In this document: one piece after another, positions 9,020-18,245 of the stretch | Position numbering within the stretch: position 1 is the stretch's first letter | How the letters are laid out: every line of letters begins with the position of its first letter | Assembly: GCA_027485675.1 (NCBI GenBank) | Contig: JAIXQP010000024.1 | Span: 1-64,000 of the forward strand | Source of the DNA: Terriglobales bacterium | GTDB lineage: Bacteria; Acidobacteriota; Terriglobia; Bryobacterales; Bryobacteraceae | Direction of reading: 5' to 3' | DNA: 64,000 nt | Notes under the pieces: model-generated | What the model was told of the DNA's origin: nothing | The model's database searches: none | Seen by the model: the letters and a program-made list of their open reading frames with translations, nothing else | Program-made: the position numbers and the translations under genes

Positions 9020-9448
9020 TTAATGTTTTCGTATGCGCCCGACGTCCGCCGTCGTAATCGCCAACTGCCCGTGCTGTATGCCCTTCACCGAGATCAGCAA
9101 ATCCGCCAGATGTCGCACCTGCTTCGCCCGGCCCCGCAGGATCAGCACCTCCAGGCAATTGTGGTGATCGAGGTGCACATGCAGCGTCGAAACCACGACG
9201 CCATGATGATCATGCTGCAGCGCCGTAATCTTATCCGTCAGGTTCCGCTGATGGTGGTCATAAACTAACGTCAAGCTGCCGACGACTTCCTTGTTCGGCG
9301 CCGCCGTCTCCTCCTGCACCAACCGGTCCCGGATCAAGTCCCGGAACGCCTCCGACCGGTTTTGGTATCCCTTCTCGGCAATGTAGGCATCGAACGTCTC
9401 CAGTAGGTCCGCGTCAATCGCCACCCCTATCCGCGCAAGCTGACTCAT
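9020..9448 (-). CDS. nikR: Nickel-responsive transcriptional regulator NikR
   Basis: This 142-residue protein has an N-terminal ribbon-helix-helix DNA-binding domain (RIGVAIDADLLETFDAYI, NRSEAFRDLIRDRL) and a C-terminal ACT-like domain. That domain carries the nickel ligand set HVHLDHHNCLE, matching the His-x-His...Cys site of E. coli NikR, plus an upstream HDHH. With nickel bound it should repress the adjacent uptake genes. The start MSQLARIG (9448) matches homologues; an ATG nine bases upstream (9457) has a slightly better GGGGTG spacing. It is divergent from the PQQ-propeller gene across only about 40 bases. Confidence 0.94.
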   Translation of the reverse strand: MSQLARIGVAIDADLLETFDAYIAEKGYQNRSEAFRDLIRDRLVQEETAAPNKEVVGSLTLVYDHHQRNLTDKITALQHDHHGVVVSTLHVHLDHHNCLEVLILRGRAKQVRHLADLLISVKGIQHGQLAITTADVGRIRKH

Positions 9449-9494
9449 GGCTACCATTCTGTCACCCCGCGCGCAGTGAGAGAATATCGAAACG

Positions 9495-10853
9495 ATGATT
9501 GCTCGCCGCTCCCTGCTGCTTTCCGCCTGGCCTCTGCTCGCCGCCCCCCCGCGTCGACCGGCGCCGCTCTCACCGCAAGCCAAAACGGAAGACTGGCCCT
9601 CCTTCCTCGGCCCGCGCCACAACGGCACCTCCCTCGAAACCAAACTCAAACCCCGCTTCCCCGCCGCCGGCCCACCCCTCCTCTGGGAGTTGCCCAAAGG
9701 CACCGGCTATAGCTCCCCCGCCATCGCCGGCGACCGTCTCGTCTTCCTCCACCGCCAAGGCGCCGAAGAGGTCGTCGAATGCCTCCACCCGGAAACCGGC
9801 GAACGGCACTGGCGCCACGCCTACCCCACCTCGTTTGAAGACCGCTACGGCTACAACAACGGCCCCCGCTCCAGCCCCGTCATCGTCGGCAATCGCGTCT
9901 TCACCGTCGGCGCCGAAGGCAAAGCGCACTGCCTCGAACGGGCCAACGGCAAGGTCGTCTGGAAGCGCGACCTCTTGCAGGAGTACAAGGTCCCCCAGGA
10001 TTTCTTCGGCGTCGCCTCCACGCCCCTCGCCTGGCAGGACCGCCTCATCGTCAACGTCGGCGCGCCCGGCGGCCCCACCGTTGTTGCCCTCGAACAGGCC
10101 ACCGGCAAGCAGATCTGGGGGGCAGGGAAGGAGTGGGGCGCCAGTTACGCCTCCCCCATCCCCGCTACCATCCATGGCCAGCCCCGCGTCATGGTCCTCG
10201 CCGGCGGCGAAAGCCGCCCGCCCACGGGTGGCCTCCTCTGCCTCGATCCCCGCTCCGGCGCCATCGACTTCACCTTCCCCTGGCGCAGCAAAAGCTATGA
10301 GTCGGTCAACGCCTCCTGCCCCGTCGTCATCGGCAACCAGGTCTTCATCTCGGCCAGCTACAAAACCGGCGGCGCCCTGCTCGAAATCACCCCCGATTTC
10401 AAACCCAAACTCCTCTGGACCACCCCGGAGTTCGGGCTCCACTTCAATACCCCCATTCATCAGAACGGCTATCTCTACGGCTTCGACGGCCGCAACGAAC
10501 CCGATGCCTCCCTCGCCTGTCTCGAGGTCAAAACCGGCAAGATCGTCTGGCGTACGAATCCCGAATGGACCGAGAAACTCGATAACGGCCGCGACCAGTT
10601 GATGAGCACCTATCGCGGCAATCTCCTGCAAGTGGACGGCAAGTATCTCGCTCTCGGCGAACTGGGCCACTTACTCTGGATGGATCTCACCCCGAAAGGC
10701 TACCAGGAGATCTCCCGAGCCTGGCTCTTCGCCGCGCGGGAAACCTGGTCCCTGCCCGTTCTCAGCCGCGGCCTGCTCTACGTCGTGCAGCACAGCCGGG
10801 ACGTCTTCAAAAACACCCCGCCCCGCCTACTCTGCTACGACCTTCGCGCCTAA
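9495..10853 (+). CDS. Secreted PQQ-like beta-propeller protein
   Basis: This 452-residue protein has an N-terminal signal (RRSLLLSAWPLLA), then DWPSFLGPRHNGTS, the usual opening of PQQ-like propeller proteins of Acidobacteria and Planctomycetes. Repeated blade motifs follow: GYSSPAIAGDRLVFLHRQG, SSPVIVGNRVFTVGAEGKAHCLE, ATGKQIW and KTGKIVW. These BamB-like propellers mostly bind partners rather than PQQ itself, and no catalytic function can be assigned. It is convergent with the GH5-like gene, with a 4-base overlap. Confidence 0.85.
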   Translation: MIARRSLLLSAWPLLAAPPRRPAPLSPQAKTEDWPSFLGPRHNGTSLETKLKPRFPAAGPPLLWELPKGTGYSSPAIAGDRLVFLHRQGAEEVVECLHPETGERHWRHAYPTSFEDRYGYNNGPRSSPVIVGNRVFTVGAEGKAHCLERANGKVVWKRDLLQEYKVPQDFFGVASTPLAWQDRLIVNVGAPGGPTVVALEQATGKQIWGAGKEWGASYASPIPATIHGQPRVMVLAGGESRPPTGGLLCLDPRSGAIDFTFPWRSKSYESVNASCPVVIGNQVFISASYKTGGALLEITPDFKPKLLWTTPEFGLHFNTPIHQNGYLYGFDGRNEPDASLACLEVKTGKIVWRTNPEWTEKLDNGRDQLMSTYRGNLLQVDGKYLALGELGHLLWMDLTPKGYQEISRAWLFAARETWSLPVLSRGLLYVVQHSRDVFKNTPPRLLCYDLRA

Positions 10854-11962
10854 GGATTCAGCGTCGTCTTCCGTATAAACTCGACCTCTGCCGGCTTATA
10901 CGGAGTCCCGTCGTTCTTGAAAATCTCGTGGAACCACACCGCCGGTTGCCGGTCGGTATAGGGGTTCTTCCACGAGTCCCACGGCAGGTGCGTCTGCGTC
11001 TTACCCTGCACCAGGCCCCAATTAAACATCGCCACCCCTTCGGCCTTGCCAATCGGCAGCGAACCCTCGAACGTGCTGCCGTTGCCCCGCGCCATGTACT
11101 CCGTGCACAGAATCGGCCGGTTGAAGCGCCGCAGCGAATCGATCCGCGCCTTCAACTTCGCCGGTGCCTCGTAGTTGTGGAAGGAAATCACATCGGAGTT
11201 CAACAATTGAATCTTCTCAATCGCCGTCAATTTCTCATCGGAGCTCCAATCCCCCTTCCATACGCCGCTCGTCAACGGCTGCGACGGCTTCTCCTCCCGC
11301 GCCCACTCAAACGCCAGCGGCAGCAACCGCTCCACGTGCTTCATCTTATCGAGCGGCTCGACTTTCTTGTAACTGGAGTCATTCCAGTTATCCGGTTCGT
11401 TCCAGATATCCCAGGCCAGGATGCGATTATCCCGGCGGAAGGCCCCCACGACGCCCCGTACATACGCCTCTAACTTTGGCGTATCGGAAACCTTAGTCAG
11501 AGATACCGCCCCCGGACTCTGCATCCAGCCCGAGTTATGCACCCCCGGCTTCGGCGCCGGCTGCCGGCCGGACTGCGGAAACGGATCCCAGCAGGAATCA
11601 AACAACACGAACATCGGCTTGATCTTATGCTTCTCGGCAATCTCGAGCAGCGTATCCATCCGCCGGATCAAACCCTTCGGATCGTCCTGCCACAGCAGAT
11701 GATGCAGGTAGATCCGCATCGTGTTCATCCCGATCGACTGGGCCAGCGCAAACTCCTGCGCAATCTGCCCCGGCCGGAAACTCTCGCCCTGCCACATCTC
11801 CAACTGGTTGATGGCCGACGCCGGAATGTAGTTCGCCCCTACCAGCCAAGGGCTCTTGGCATACCAGTTCTTGGCCTTTTCTTCACTCCACGGCTTCTTG
11901 GCGAGCAGGGAAGCGGCAGCCAGGGCCAGCAGCGCAGTCGTACGAATCAGAGAACGCATCAA
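10850..11962 (-). CDS. Secreted glycoside hydrolase, GH5/cellulase-like (clan A)
   Basis: This 370-residue protein has a signal peptide (1-21) and a TIM-barrel hydrolase pattern: MNTMRIYLHHLLW, the acid/base motif WNEP (Glu189) and a strand-7 nucleophile in CTEYMARG (Glu288), with WDSWKNPY near the end. It should cleave beta-linked polysaccharide or glycoside outside the cytoplasm by a retaining mechanism. The exact GH family and substrate cannot be fixed from motifs alone. It lies upstream of a sulfatase gene on the same strand, so sulfated glycan breakdown is possible. Confidence 0.8.
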   Translation of the reverse strand: MMRSLIRTTALLALAAASLLAKKPWSEEKAKNWYAKSPWLVGANYIPASAINQLEMWQGESFRPGQIAQEFALAQSIGMNTMRIYLHHLLWQDDPKGLIRRMDTLLEIAEKHKIKPMFVLFDSCWDPFPQSGRQPAPKPGVHNSGWMQSPGAVSLTKVSDTPKLEAYVRGVVGAFRRDNRILAWDIWNEPDNWNDSSYKKVEPLDKMKHVERLLPLAFEWAREEKPSQPLTSGVWKGDWSSDEKLTAIEKIQLLNSDVISFHNYEAPAKLKARIDSLRRFNRPILCTEYMARGNGSTFEGSLPIGKAEGVAMFNWGLVQGKTQTHLPWDSWKNPYTDRQPAVWFHEIFKNDGTPYKPAEVEFIRKTTLNP

Positions 11963-11992
11963 CCAAATTGTACGAAGGAAGCCCCGCCTTCG

Positions 11993-13354
11993 TCACGCCC
12001 GCGCCCCGCGCCACCCGCGCGCAAACTGCGCCCGCAGCGCCGCCGTCACCGCCGAGTTCGCCTGATTCGTAAACTCCCCCGGGTCCACCCGGTGGTCATA
12101 CACCTCCTCCCCGCCGCCTTCCCCCTCCCAAACGATGTACCGGTATCGCTCCGTCCGCATCGACCGTCCCACAATCCGGTCTTCAAACTGCAGCTGCGTA
12201 AACGCGGCTTTCTTAAACCGCCGCCGCGGTTCCCGCAGCAGCCGTACCATGCTCTGCCCCTCCAACTCTCCGGGCGCCCGCTGCCCCGCCAGTTCCGCCA
12301 CCGTCGGATACACGTCCACGAACTCCGTCAACGCCGTCGTCGCCCGCCCGTTCCCCGCCTGCCCTGGCGCCGCAAGCAAAAACGGCACCCGCGCGTTCGT
12401 CTCAAACAGATTCATCTTCTGCCAATGCGTATGTTCTCCCAGGCTCCACCCGTGGTCGCCCATAAAAGCGACAATCGTGTCCTCCCGCAGCCCCAACCGG
12501 TCCAGCGCCTGCAGCACCCGACCCACCTGCTCGTCCATATACGAAGTCGAAGCGTAGTAGGCCCGCCGCGCCTCCCGCTGATGCGCCTCCGGCATCTGCA
12601 TGTGCTGCCACAACTGCGGCCGCACCCCGAGATGCGCCCGCGGGATGTCCGCGTGATCATCCGCCCGGTTCTCCGCCAGCGTCACGGCCTCGCGCGGATA
12701 GAGATCAAAGAACCGCGACGGCGCCACCCACGGCAGATGCGGCCGCAGCATCCCCACACCCAAAAAGAACGGCTCCTTTCGGTGCTGCTCCAGCAACGCA
12801 ATCGCCGCATCCGCCGCGTTCGTGTCCGCCTGCCCCTGGTCCGTCGCCGTCTGAATTGGCGCCATCCGCATCGCGAACTTCTGCCCGGGACTCTTGTTCT
12901 CAAGGCCCGGCGGCGAAAACGAATGGTGCCACGACGCGTCGTCTTGAAACCGGTTCGTCCCCACCTCGTTCGGCACATTCATGTGGAACATCTTGCCCAC
13001 CCGCCCCGCGAAATAGCCGTTCTTCTTGAACAGCTGCGGCAGCGTCACCGCATCCGGCCGGTGCAGCCGGAAATCGACGTTATTCCCGAGCACCTTCGTC
13101 GTGTCCGGCCGCAACCCCGTCAGCAGCGAGGCCCGGCTCGGTCCGCACAGCGGAAACTGGCAGTACATCCGGTCGAACCGCACCCCTCGCGCCGCCAAGG
13201 CGTCGATGTTCGGGGTCTTCACGAGCGGATGACCATAGCACCCCAGCGAAACGTTCAAGTCATCCGCCATCAGAAACAGAACGTTCTTCGGCCGGGACGC
13301 CGCCCGGCAAATCGAAGCCGCAGAAGCCCCCAGAAACGTACGGCGAGTCAGCAT
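11993..13354 (-). CDS. Tat-exported sulfatase (iduronate-2-sulfatase-like)
   Basis: This 453-residue protein starts with a twin-arginine signal (TRRTFLGASAA). It has the metal site MADDLN and the sulfatase signature CGPSRASLLTG with Cys70, which a formylglycine-generating enzyme would oxidise. A further metal-site motif is GDHGWSLGEH. Layout and length match the S1_7 iduronate-2-sulfatase-like group that removes sulfate esters from glycans. No sulfatase-modifying enzyme is in the window. The reverse-strand frame across this gene has no independent support. Confidence 0.9.
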   Translation of the reverse strand: MLTRRTFLGASAASICRAASRPKNVLFLMADDLNVSLGCYGHPLVKTPNIDALAARGVRFDRMYCQFPLCGPSRASLLTGLRPDTTKVLGNNVDFRLHRPDAVTLPQLFKKNGYFAGRVGKMFHMNVPNEVGTNRFQDDASWHHSFSPPGLENKSPGQKFAMRMAPIQTATDQGQADTNAADAAIALLEQHRKEPFFLGVGMLRPHLPWVAPSRFFDLYPREAVTLAENRADDHADIPRAHLGVRPQLWQHMQMPEAHQREARRAYYASTSYMDEQVGRVLQALDRLGLREDTIVAFMGDHGWSLGEHTHWQKMNLFETNARVPFLLAAPGQAGNGRATTALTEFVDVYPTVAELAGQRAPGELEGQSMVRLLREPRRRFKKAAFTQLQFEDRIVGRSMRTERYRYIVWEGEGGGEEVYDHRVDPGEFTNQANSAVTAALRAQFARGWRGARA

Positions 13355-13375
13355 TCTGGAACGATATCATGGAGC

Positions 13376-14110
13376 ATGCTCCCCGCCACACGGCGCTTGT
13401 ACTGGCTCGACGACCATTGCCACGAAGCTTCCGCCACCGTTCTGGCCGTGCGAGAAGATGCCATTGCCCTCGACCAAACCTGCTTCTACCCCGGCGGCGG
13501 CGGCCAGCCCTGCGACCATGGCACCTTGACGCTTCCGGACGGCGTAGTCCTCCCCGTCACCCAGGTCCTCCCCGATGCCGGCCACGTCTTTTGGCATCAC
13601 ACCGCCCACCCCGCGCTCGCCCCCGGCCTCTCCGTCACTCTTCGCGTCGACGCCGCCCGCCGCCAGGCCCTCACCCGCTATCACACCGTCCTCCACGTTC
13701 TCAATACCATCGCCCTCCAGGACTACGGCGCCTGGATCACCGGCGCCCAAATCGACGTCGCCTACTCCCGCATCGACTTCAAGTGGGAAGGCTTCACCCC
13801 GGCCCTCTGCCCCGCACTCGAAGCCAAGGTCAACGCCGTCCTGGCCGGCAACCATCCCCTCCGTGCCCGCTTCCTCCCGGAAGCCGAGTTCCACGCCCAC
13901 CCCGATCTCCTCCGGACCCTCGAAGTCTCCCCGCCCGTCATCGACGGTCAGGTCCGCGTCGTCGCCATCGAGACCTTTGACGAACAGGCCTGCGGTGGCA
14001 CCCACGTCCCCACCACCGCCGCCGTCGGCCGCTTCTCCATCTACAGAACCGAGAACAAAGGCCGCATCAATAAGCGGCTCTACGTCCGCCTCGATGATAC
14101 GCTGGAATAA
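13376..14110 (+). CDS. alaX: Alanyl-tRNA editing protein, AlaX type
   Basis: This 244-residue stand-alone version of the AlaRS editing domain has zinc ligand motifs HTVLH (103-107) and CGGTH (206-210) and the opening FYPGGGGQPCDHG. It hydrolyses mischarged Ser- or Gly-tRNA(Ala). The start at 13376 gives the normal N-terminus (RRLYWLDD). A much longer in-frame reading to 11537 runs antisense through the sulfatase and is rejected. It is followed after 2 bases by the DUF2237 gene. Confidence 0.93.
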   Translation: MLPATRRLYWLDDHCHEASATVLAVREDAIALDQTCFYPGGGGQPCDHGTLTLPDGVVLPVTQVLPDAGHVFWHHTAHPALAPGLSVTLRVDAARRQALTRYHTVLHVLNTIALQDYGAWITGAQIDVAYSRIDFKWEGFTPALCPALEAKVNAVLAGNHPLRARFLPEAEFHAHPDLLRTLEVSPPVIDGQVRVVAIETFDEQACGGTHVPTTAAVGRFSIYRTENKGRINKRLYVRLDDTLE

Positions 14111-14112
14111 TC

Positions 14113-14475
14113 ATGACCAAGAACGTCCTCGGCACTGCCCTCCAGACCTGCTGTACCGATCCCCTCACCGGCTTCTATCGCGATGGGAAGTGCAACACCG
14201 GCCCTGAGGACCTCGGCAAGCACACCGTCTGCGCCATCGTCACCGAGGAGTTCCTGCGCCATCAAGCCGCCGTCGGCAACGATCTCATCACCCCCCGGCC
14301 CGAGTACGGCTTCCCCGGCCTCAAGCCCGGCGACGGCTGGTGTGTCTGTGTCGAACGCTGGAAACAGTCCTACGAAGCCGGCGTTGTCTCCCCGGTCCGC
14401 CTCGAAGCCACGCACGAAAAGGCTCTCGAAGTCGTCACCCTCGAAATGCTCTTAAAAGGCACTCGCCTGAACTAA
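14113..14475 (+). CDS. DUF2237 family protein
   Basis: This 120-residue cytoplasmic protein has the family core: TCCTDPLTGFYRDGKCNTGPEDLG, HTVCAIVTEEFL, NDLITPRPEYGFPGLKPGDGWC and CVERW. The function is unknown; conserved cysteines suggest a redox or metal role, which is inference. Its last codons ([10 protein letters not shown]) lie in a stretch that is repeated twice more downstream, as part of the tandem array at 14423-15406. Confidence 0.92.
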   Translation: MTKNVLGTALQTCCTDPLTGFYRDGKCNTGPEDLGKHTVCAIVTEEFLRHQAAVGNDLITPRPEYGFPGLKPGDGWCVCVERWKQSYEAGVVSPVRLEATHEKALEVVTLEMLLKGTRLN

Positions 14476-14738
14476 CGCCGCCAGCGCTCGACAAACGTCC
14501 CGTTCGGCGCCCCGGCGAACACCGTAATCTGCCGCACGCCGGACGCCGCCGCCACGTGCTGCCCCGCGCTGTCATAGCCAATGGATAGCCGGCTCGCGCG
14601 GATCGCCCCCGCGAAAGGCGCAACCGGCCCCTGCCACGTATAAAGTGGTCCCCGGCAGCTCAGCTCCAACTCCTCCCCCCGCCGCCCTTATCGAGCAGCA
14701 CGGAATGGCCCCGGTCCAGCAGCCCCTGCACCAGCCGC
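14476..14738 (-). pseudogene. Truncated tail of the GT9-like glycosyltransferase, copy 1
   Basis: The minus-strand sequence matches the C-terminal part of the glycosyltransferase at 15063-16193, including the region encoding [18 protein letters not shown] and the GAPNGTFVERW end. It has no upstream part of the gene and carries small deletions relative to the intact copy (for example the WAPAERA segment is absent). It is a by-product of the tandem duplication. Confidence 0.85.
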
Positions 14739-14781
14739 GCCACCCTCGAAATGCTCTTAAGGGGTACTCGCCTGAACTAAC

Positions 14782-15033
14782 GCCGCCAGCGCTCGACAAA
14801 CGTCCCTTTCGGCGCCCCGGCGAACACCGTAATCTGCCGCACGCCGCCACGTGCTGCCCCGCGCTGTCATAGCCAATGGATAGCCGGCTCGCGCGGATCG
14901 CCTCCGCGAAAGGCGCAACCGGCCCTTGCCACGTATAAAGCGGTCCCCGGCAGCTCTGCTCCAACTCCTCCCCCCGCCGCCCTTATCGAGTAGCACGGAA
15001 TGGCGCCGGTCGAGCAGCCTCTGCACCAGCCGC
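14782..15033 (-). pseudogene. Truncated tail of the GT9-like glycosyltransferase, copy 2
   Basis: This is a second C-terminal fragment of the same gene. Compared with copy 1 it has a further short deletion in the GCACGCCG...CACGTG stretch, which shifts the reading frame. It shares the other deletions of copy 1. It has no start or N-terminal domain and is not expected to make a working enzyme. Confidence 0.85.
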
Positions 15034-15062
15034 CTCTCGAAGTCCTCACCCTCGAAATGCTC

Positions 15063-16193
15063 TTAAAGGGCACTCGCCTGAACTAACGCCGCCCGCTCTG
15101 CCGGGGCCCACGGCCGCCAGCGCTCTACAAACTTCCCGTTCGGCGCCCCGGCGAACACCGTAATCTGCCGCACGCCGCACGCCGCCGCCACGTGCTGTCC
15201 CGCGCTGTCGTAGCCAATGTATAGCCGGCTCGCGCGGATCGCCTCCGCGAAAGGCGCAAACGGCCCTTGCCACGTATAAAGCGGTCCCCGGCAGCTCTGC
15301 TCCAACTCCTCCACCCGCGCCGTCTCCTCCCCCCCGCCACCCTTATCGAGCAGCACCGAATGGCCCCGGTCCAGCAGCCCCTGCACCAGCCGCCTCTCAA
15401 AGTCGCCGCCCACCCGCTTCGCCGGGTTCTCGCCCACTCCCAACGAAATCGTCACGTCCGTCGGCGGCACCCACTTCGTCTCTACCGGCGCGATAAACGG
15501 CCGCACGTCACACCCCAGCGTCTCCTTCACAAAGGCGCAGGCCAGCGCCGCAATCGGCTCCGCCGACTCCGGCCGGTAAGCCCGGGAAGGGAAGAACAGG
15601 TACCGCTCCGGCGGACCAAACGGCAGCAGCCCCAGTTGCGAAAGCCGGCTATCGGCATCGATCACCAGCGTCCCCGGCCGATCCAACCGGCCCGCCAGTT
15701 CCAACCCCACCGCCACCCGCTCCCGCAACAGCGCCGTGCGCCCGTAGCGAAGCGGCAGGTGCCCCGCCCGCTCTTCAAACAGCTCGTAGTTCTTCAGGTT
15801 CCCCGCAAACAGCAGCTCCGCGTCCGGATACGCCGCCGCCGCCGCCGCTAGAAACGGACTCACCACCGCCACATCCGCGCCCAGCGTCACCCGCGAAAGC
15901 ACTACCACCCGCCGCGGCTTCTCCGTCGGCCTCCCCAGCGCCCGGTGCCGCCGCAGCAAGGCATCGGCCTGCAACTCCGGCGCTACCCGCTCCAGCAGCC
16001 GCGCAAACGTATCGAGATACGCCTCGGCCAGCCGCGGATCAAACGAATCCGATAGCGGCTCAATCAACTCGCCGAACAGCGCCCGCGTGCCCTCTTCCCC
16101 TTCCGCCTCCGCTGCCAGCGCGTCGAGCACTGCGTCCGGGACCCGTTCGCCCCGGACGCAGTACGCGAAAGCTTCAAGCGGAGTACTTGCCAA
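15063..16193 (-). CDS. GT9-like (heptosyltransferase-type) glycosyltransferase
   Basis: This 376-residue protein has a C-terminal GT-B nucleotide-sugar region similar to GT9 enzymes: [34 protein letters not shown], then [23 protein letters not shown] and ITVFAGAPN, which parallels the D-S-G-x-x-H-x-A pattern of heptosyltransferases. The N-terminal 90 residues are helical and of unclear role. It probably transfers a sugar to a cell-envelope glycan; donor and acceptor are unknown. Its start overlaps mtnP by 20 bases. Its stop lies in sequence copied from the DUF2237 gene end, so the two convergent genes overlapped before triplication. Confidence 0.7.
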   Translation of the reverse strand: MASTPLEAFAYCVRGERVPDAVLDALAAEAEGEEGTRALFGELIEPLSDSFDPRLAEAYLDTFARLLERVAPELQADALLRRHRALGRPTEKPRRVVVLSRVTLGADVAVVSPFLAAAAAAYPDAELLFAGNLKNYELFEERAGHLPLRYGRTALLRERVAVGLELAGRLDRPGTLVIDADSRLSQLGLLPFGPPERYLFFPSRAYRPESAEPIAALACAFVKETLGCDVRPFIAPVETKWVPPTDVTISLGVGENPAKRVGGDFERRLVQGLLDRGHSVLLDKGGGGEETARVEELEQSCRGPLYTWQGPFAPFAEAIRASRLYIGYDSAGQHVAAACGVRQITVFAGAPNGKFVERWRPWAPAERAALVQASAL

Positions 16194-17034
16194 CGAGCAG
16201 CTCCAGCTTCTTCTTGGTCGCCTCCGGCCACACGCTCCGATCGGTGATAATCGCGTTCTTCAGCGCCGAATGGCACTTGCACGTGATCTCCGCCGGCATC
16301 GCCGCCACGGCTTCGGCCACCAGCTTCGCCGCGTTGTCCGCGTTCTGGTGCAGCACCTTGATGATGTCGTCCACGGTCACCGCGTCATGCTCTTCGTGCC
16401 AGCAGTCGTAGTCGGTCACCATCGCCACCGTCGTGTAACAGATCTCGGCCTCCCGCGCGAGTTTCGCCTCCTGGAGGTTCGTCATGCCGATCACGTCCAT
16501 GCCCCACGAGCGGTAGACGTTGCTCTCCGCCTTGGTCGAAAACGCCGGGCCCTCCATGCAAAGGTACGTCCCGCCGAGCTTGGCCGTAATGCCCGCCCGC
16601 TCCGCCGCCCCGTGCACCACTTTCGCCAACTCCCCGCAAATCGGGTCGCCAAACGAGATGTGGGCAACGATCCCTTCACCGAAAAACGTCGAGATGCGCC
16701 CGCGCGTCCGGTCAAAGAACTGATCCGGAATCACGAACTCCGTCGGATGATGCTCCTGCTTCATCGACCCCACCGCGCTCAACGAAATGATGTGGTCCAC
16801 CCCCAGCATCTTCATGCCGAAGATGTTGGCCCGGTAGTTCAGCTCCGAAGGTGTCAGCCGGTGGCCCCGGCCATGCCGCGGCAGAAACGCAACGTCCCGC
16901 CCGCCCAGCTTGCCGACAACATACGCATCGGAAGGATCGCCAAACGGCGTCTCCAGCCGAACCTCCTGCTTCTCCGTGAAGCCGGGCATGTTATAAAGCC
17001 CGCTTCCTCCAATAATTCCGATCTGTGCTCGCAA
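16174..17034 (-). CDS. mtnP: S-methyl-5'-thioadenosine phosphorylase
   Basis: This 286-residue protein belongs to the PNP/MTAP trimeric family: [14 protein letters not shown] at the start, [23 protein letters not shown] for phosphate and ribose binding, [16 protein letters not shown], and [17 protein letters not shown]. It splits methylthioadenosine with phosphate to adenine and methylthioribose-1-phosphate in the methionine salvage pathway. Length and motifs are normal. It follows the Gfo/Idh/MocA gene by 13 bases and overlaps the glycosyltransferase start. Confidence 0.95.
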   Translation of the reverse strand: MRAQIGIIGGSGLYNMPGFTEKQEVRLETPFGDPSDAYVVGKLGGRDVAFLPRHGRGHRLTPSELNYRANIFGMKMLGVDHIISLSAVGSMKQEHHPTEFVIPDQFFDRTRGRISTFFGEGIVAHISFGDPICGELAKVVHGAAERAGITAKLGGTYLCMEGPAFSTKAESNVYRSWGMDVIGMTNLQEAKLAREAEICYTTVAMVTDYDCWHEEHDAVTVDDIIKVLHQNADNAAKLVAEAVAAMPAEITCKCHSALKNAIITDRSVWPEATKKKLELLVGKYSA

Positions 17035-17047
17035 GGATGCTCCCGAA

Positions 17048-18241
17048 TTAAACGATTTCTTCTTTCACTGGATCCCACCGCATCGTGCGGCCCTGCCGGT
17101 AACTCTCCACCGCCATCCGGCAGGCGATCGAGATGCGGTATCCCAACTCCACGGGACACGCCGGCTCCGCCGCCCCGCGCACGGCGTCGAAGAAGTTCAA
17201 CATGTGCGCGTTCGGCGTGGTCTTCGTCAGCCCCATCATCTCTTTGGCTTGTGGCCGGTTCACCTTCTCAGGCAGGTAGCGGATCTGCTGCGCCCGCCGG
17301 ATCGTTCCGTCCGTTCCCAGCACATCTTCGGCAAAGCCCCGCTGCCCGTTCCCAAAGCCGGAGATCCAACTGAAGAGAATGTCCTCGGGATGCTCCATCG
17401 TCACGGTCATCGTGTCCGGCACCTCGCGCCCATCCTTCCACAGATAGACGCCGCCCGTCATCGTCACCGCCTTCGGAATCTGCAGGTTCAGCACCTTGTA
17501 CCAGATCGAAAGCTGGTGGCACATGTTCTCGTACACGTTGCCGCCCGAATAGTCCCAATAAAACCGCCAGTTCACATACCGGTTGGCGTCAAAATCCCGC
17601 TTCGGCCCCTCACCCTGAAACTGGTTCCAGAGAATGTTTTCGGGCGTCATATCCGGGTACACCGGACGCGACCATTGCGGCTTCCCGTGCGGCGTATTCC
17701 GGAACATGTCCGCGGCGATCATCGTGATCTTGCCCACCGAGTTCTGCGCCATCCACGCCTTGGCGTCTTCCACCATGCCCGTCGAAACATGCTGATGGCC
17801 CACCGTAACGGCCAGCTTCTTATGCTTCTGGTGCGCGGCCCGCATCCGCTTGGCATGGTCCACGGTAAACGCCATCGTCTTCTCTTGATAGACGTGCTTG
17901 CCCGCGTCGAGCGAGGCCGTGAAGTGCTCACAGTGCAGGTGCTGCGGCGTGGCGATCAACACCGCATCCACGTTCTTGTCCTCGAGCATGTACCGGTAGT
18001 CGAGATACGTCTTCGCCGTCGGCACCAGCTTCTTGCCCGCTTCGAGGCGCGCCGTATAGATATCCGCGAAGGCGGTCATCTCCACATTCGGCGCGGCCAT
18101 CGCCGCATGCACAATCTCCATGCCGCGCGCTCCGGCGCCAATAATGCCCACGCGGATGCGATCATTCGCACCCAGCACGGAAACGCCGCTGGCTAAACCA
18201 GTAGCCACTTTGCCAAGAAAATTACGTCGGGAATCCATCAC
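17048..18241 (-). CDS. Tat-exported Gfo/Idh/MocA family oxidoreductase
   Basis: This 397-residue protein has a Tat-type signal ([16 protein letters not shown]), a Rossmann dinucleotide motif [14 protein letters not shown] (about residues 29-42), [13 protein letters not shown] and the active-site Lys motif QEKTMAF. The second half is the usual alpha/beta substrate domain. Members oxidise or reduce sugars and inositols with NAD(P), and exported forms are common in Acidobacteria and Planctomycetes. The substrate is unknown. Start Met 1 or 2 (18241 or 18238). It lies 4 bases downstream of aroE. Confidence 0.9.
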   Translation of the reverse strand: MMDSRRNFLGKVATGLASGVSVLGANDRIRVGIIGAGARGMEIVHAAMAAPNVEMTAFADIYTARLEAGKKLVPTAKTYLDYRYMLEDKNVDAVLIATPQHLHCEHFTASLDAGKHVYQEKTMAFTVDHAKRMRAAHQKHKKLAVTVGHQHVSTGMVEDAKAWMAQNSVGKITMIAADMFRNTPHGKPQWSRPVYPDMTPENILWNQFQGEGPKRDFDANRYVNWRFYWDYSGGNVYENMCHQLSIWYKVLNLQIPKAVTMTGGVYLWKDGREVPDTMTVTMEHPEDILFSWISGFGNGQRGFAEDVLGTDGTIRRAQQIRYLPEKVNRPQAKEMMGLTKTTPNAHMLNFFDAVRGAAEPACPVELGYRISIACRMAVESYRQGRTMRWDPVKEEIV

Positions 18242-18245
18242 AGCC

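Larger units (their letters stand above)
14423..15406. repeat. Three tandem copies of a convergent gene junction
   Basis: A unit of about 305 bases holding the 3' end of the DUF2237 gene followed by the 3' end of the GT9-like gene occurs three times. The landmark TCGAAATGCTCTTAA is at 14441, 14746 and 15052, so the period is 305-306. Unit 1 (14423-14742) continues the intact DUF2237 gene. Unit 3 (15034-15406) continues the intact glycosyltransferase gene. Unit 2 (14743-15033) lies between them. Units 1 and 2 share deletions and base changes that unit 3 lacks, so they are closest relatives. The join into unit 3 lies at CTCTCGAAGTC, which resembles CTCTCAAAGTCG inside the glycosyltransferase gene, suggesting microhomology-driven duplication. 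Confidence 0.93.

Noticed and set aside
11537-13375. Long rightward frame in front of AlaX
   Set aside because: It runs antisense through the sulfatase gene, is rich in Arg, Pro and His as expected for a shadow frame of GC-rich DNA, and has no recognisable domain. AlaX is started at 13376.
14435-15026. Short leftward frames encoding [16 protein letters not shown]-like peptides as separate genes
   Set aside because: They are fragments of the triplicated GT9 tail with no start, no upstream domain and small indels. They are annotated as pseudogene pieces.
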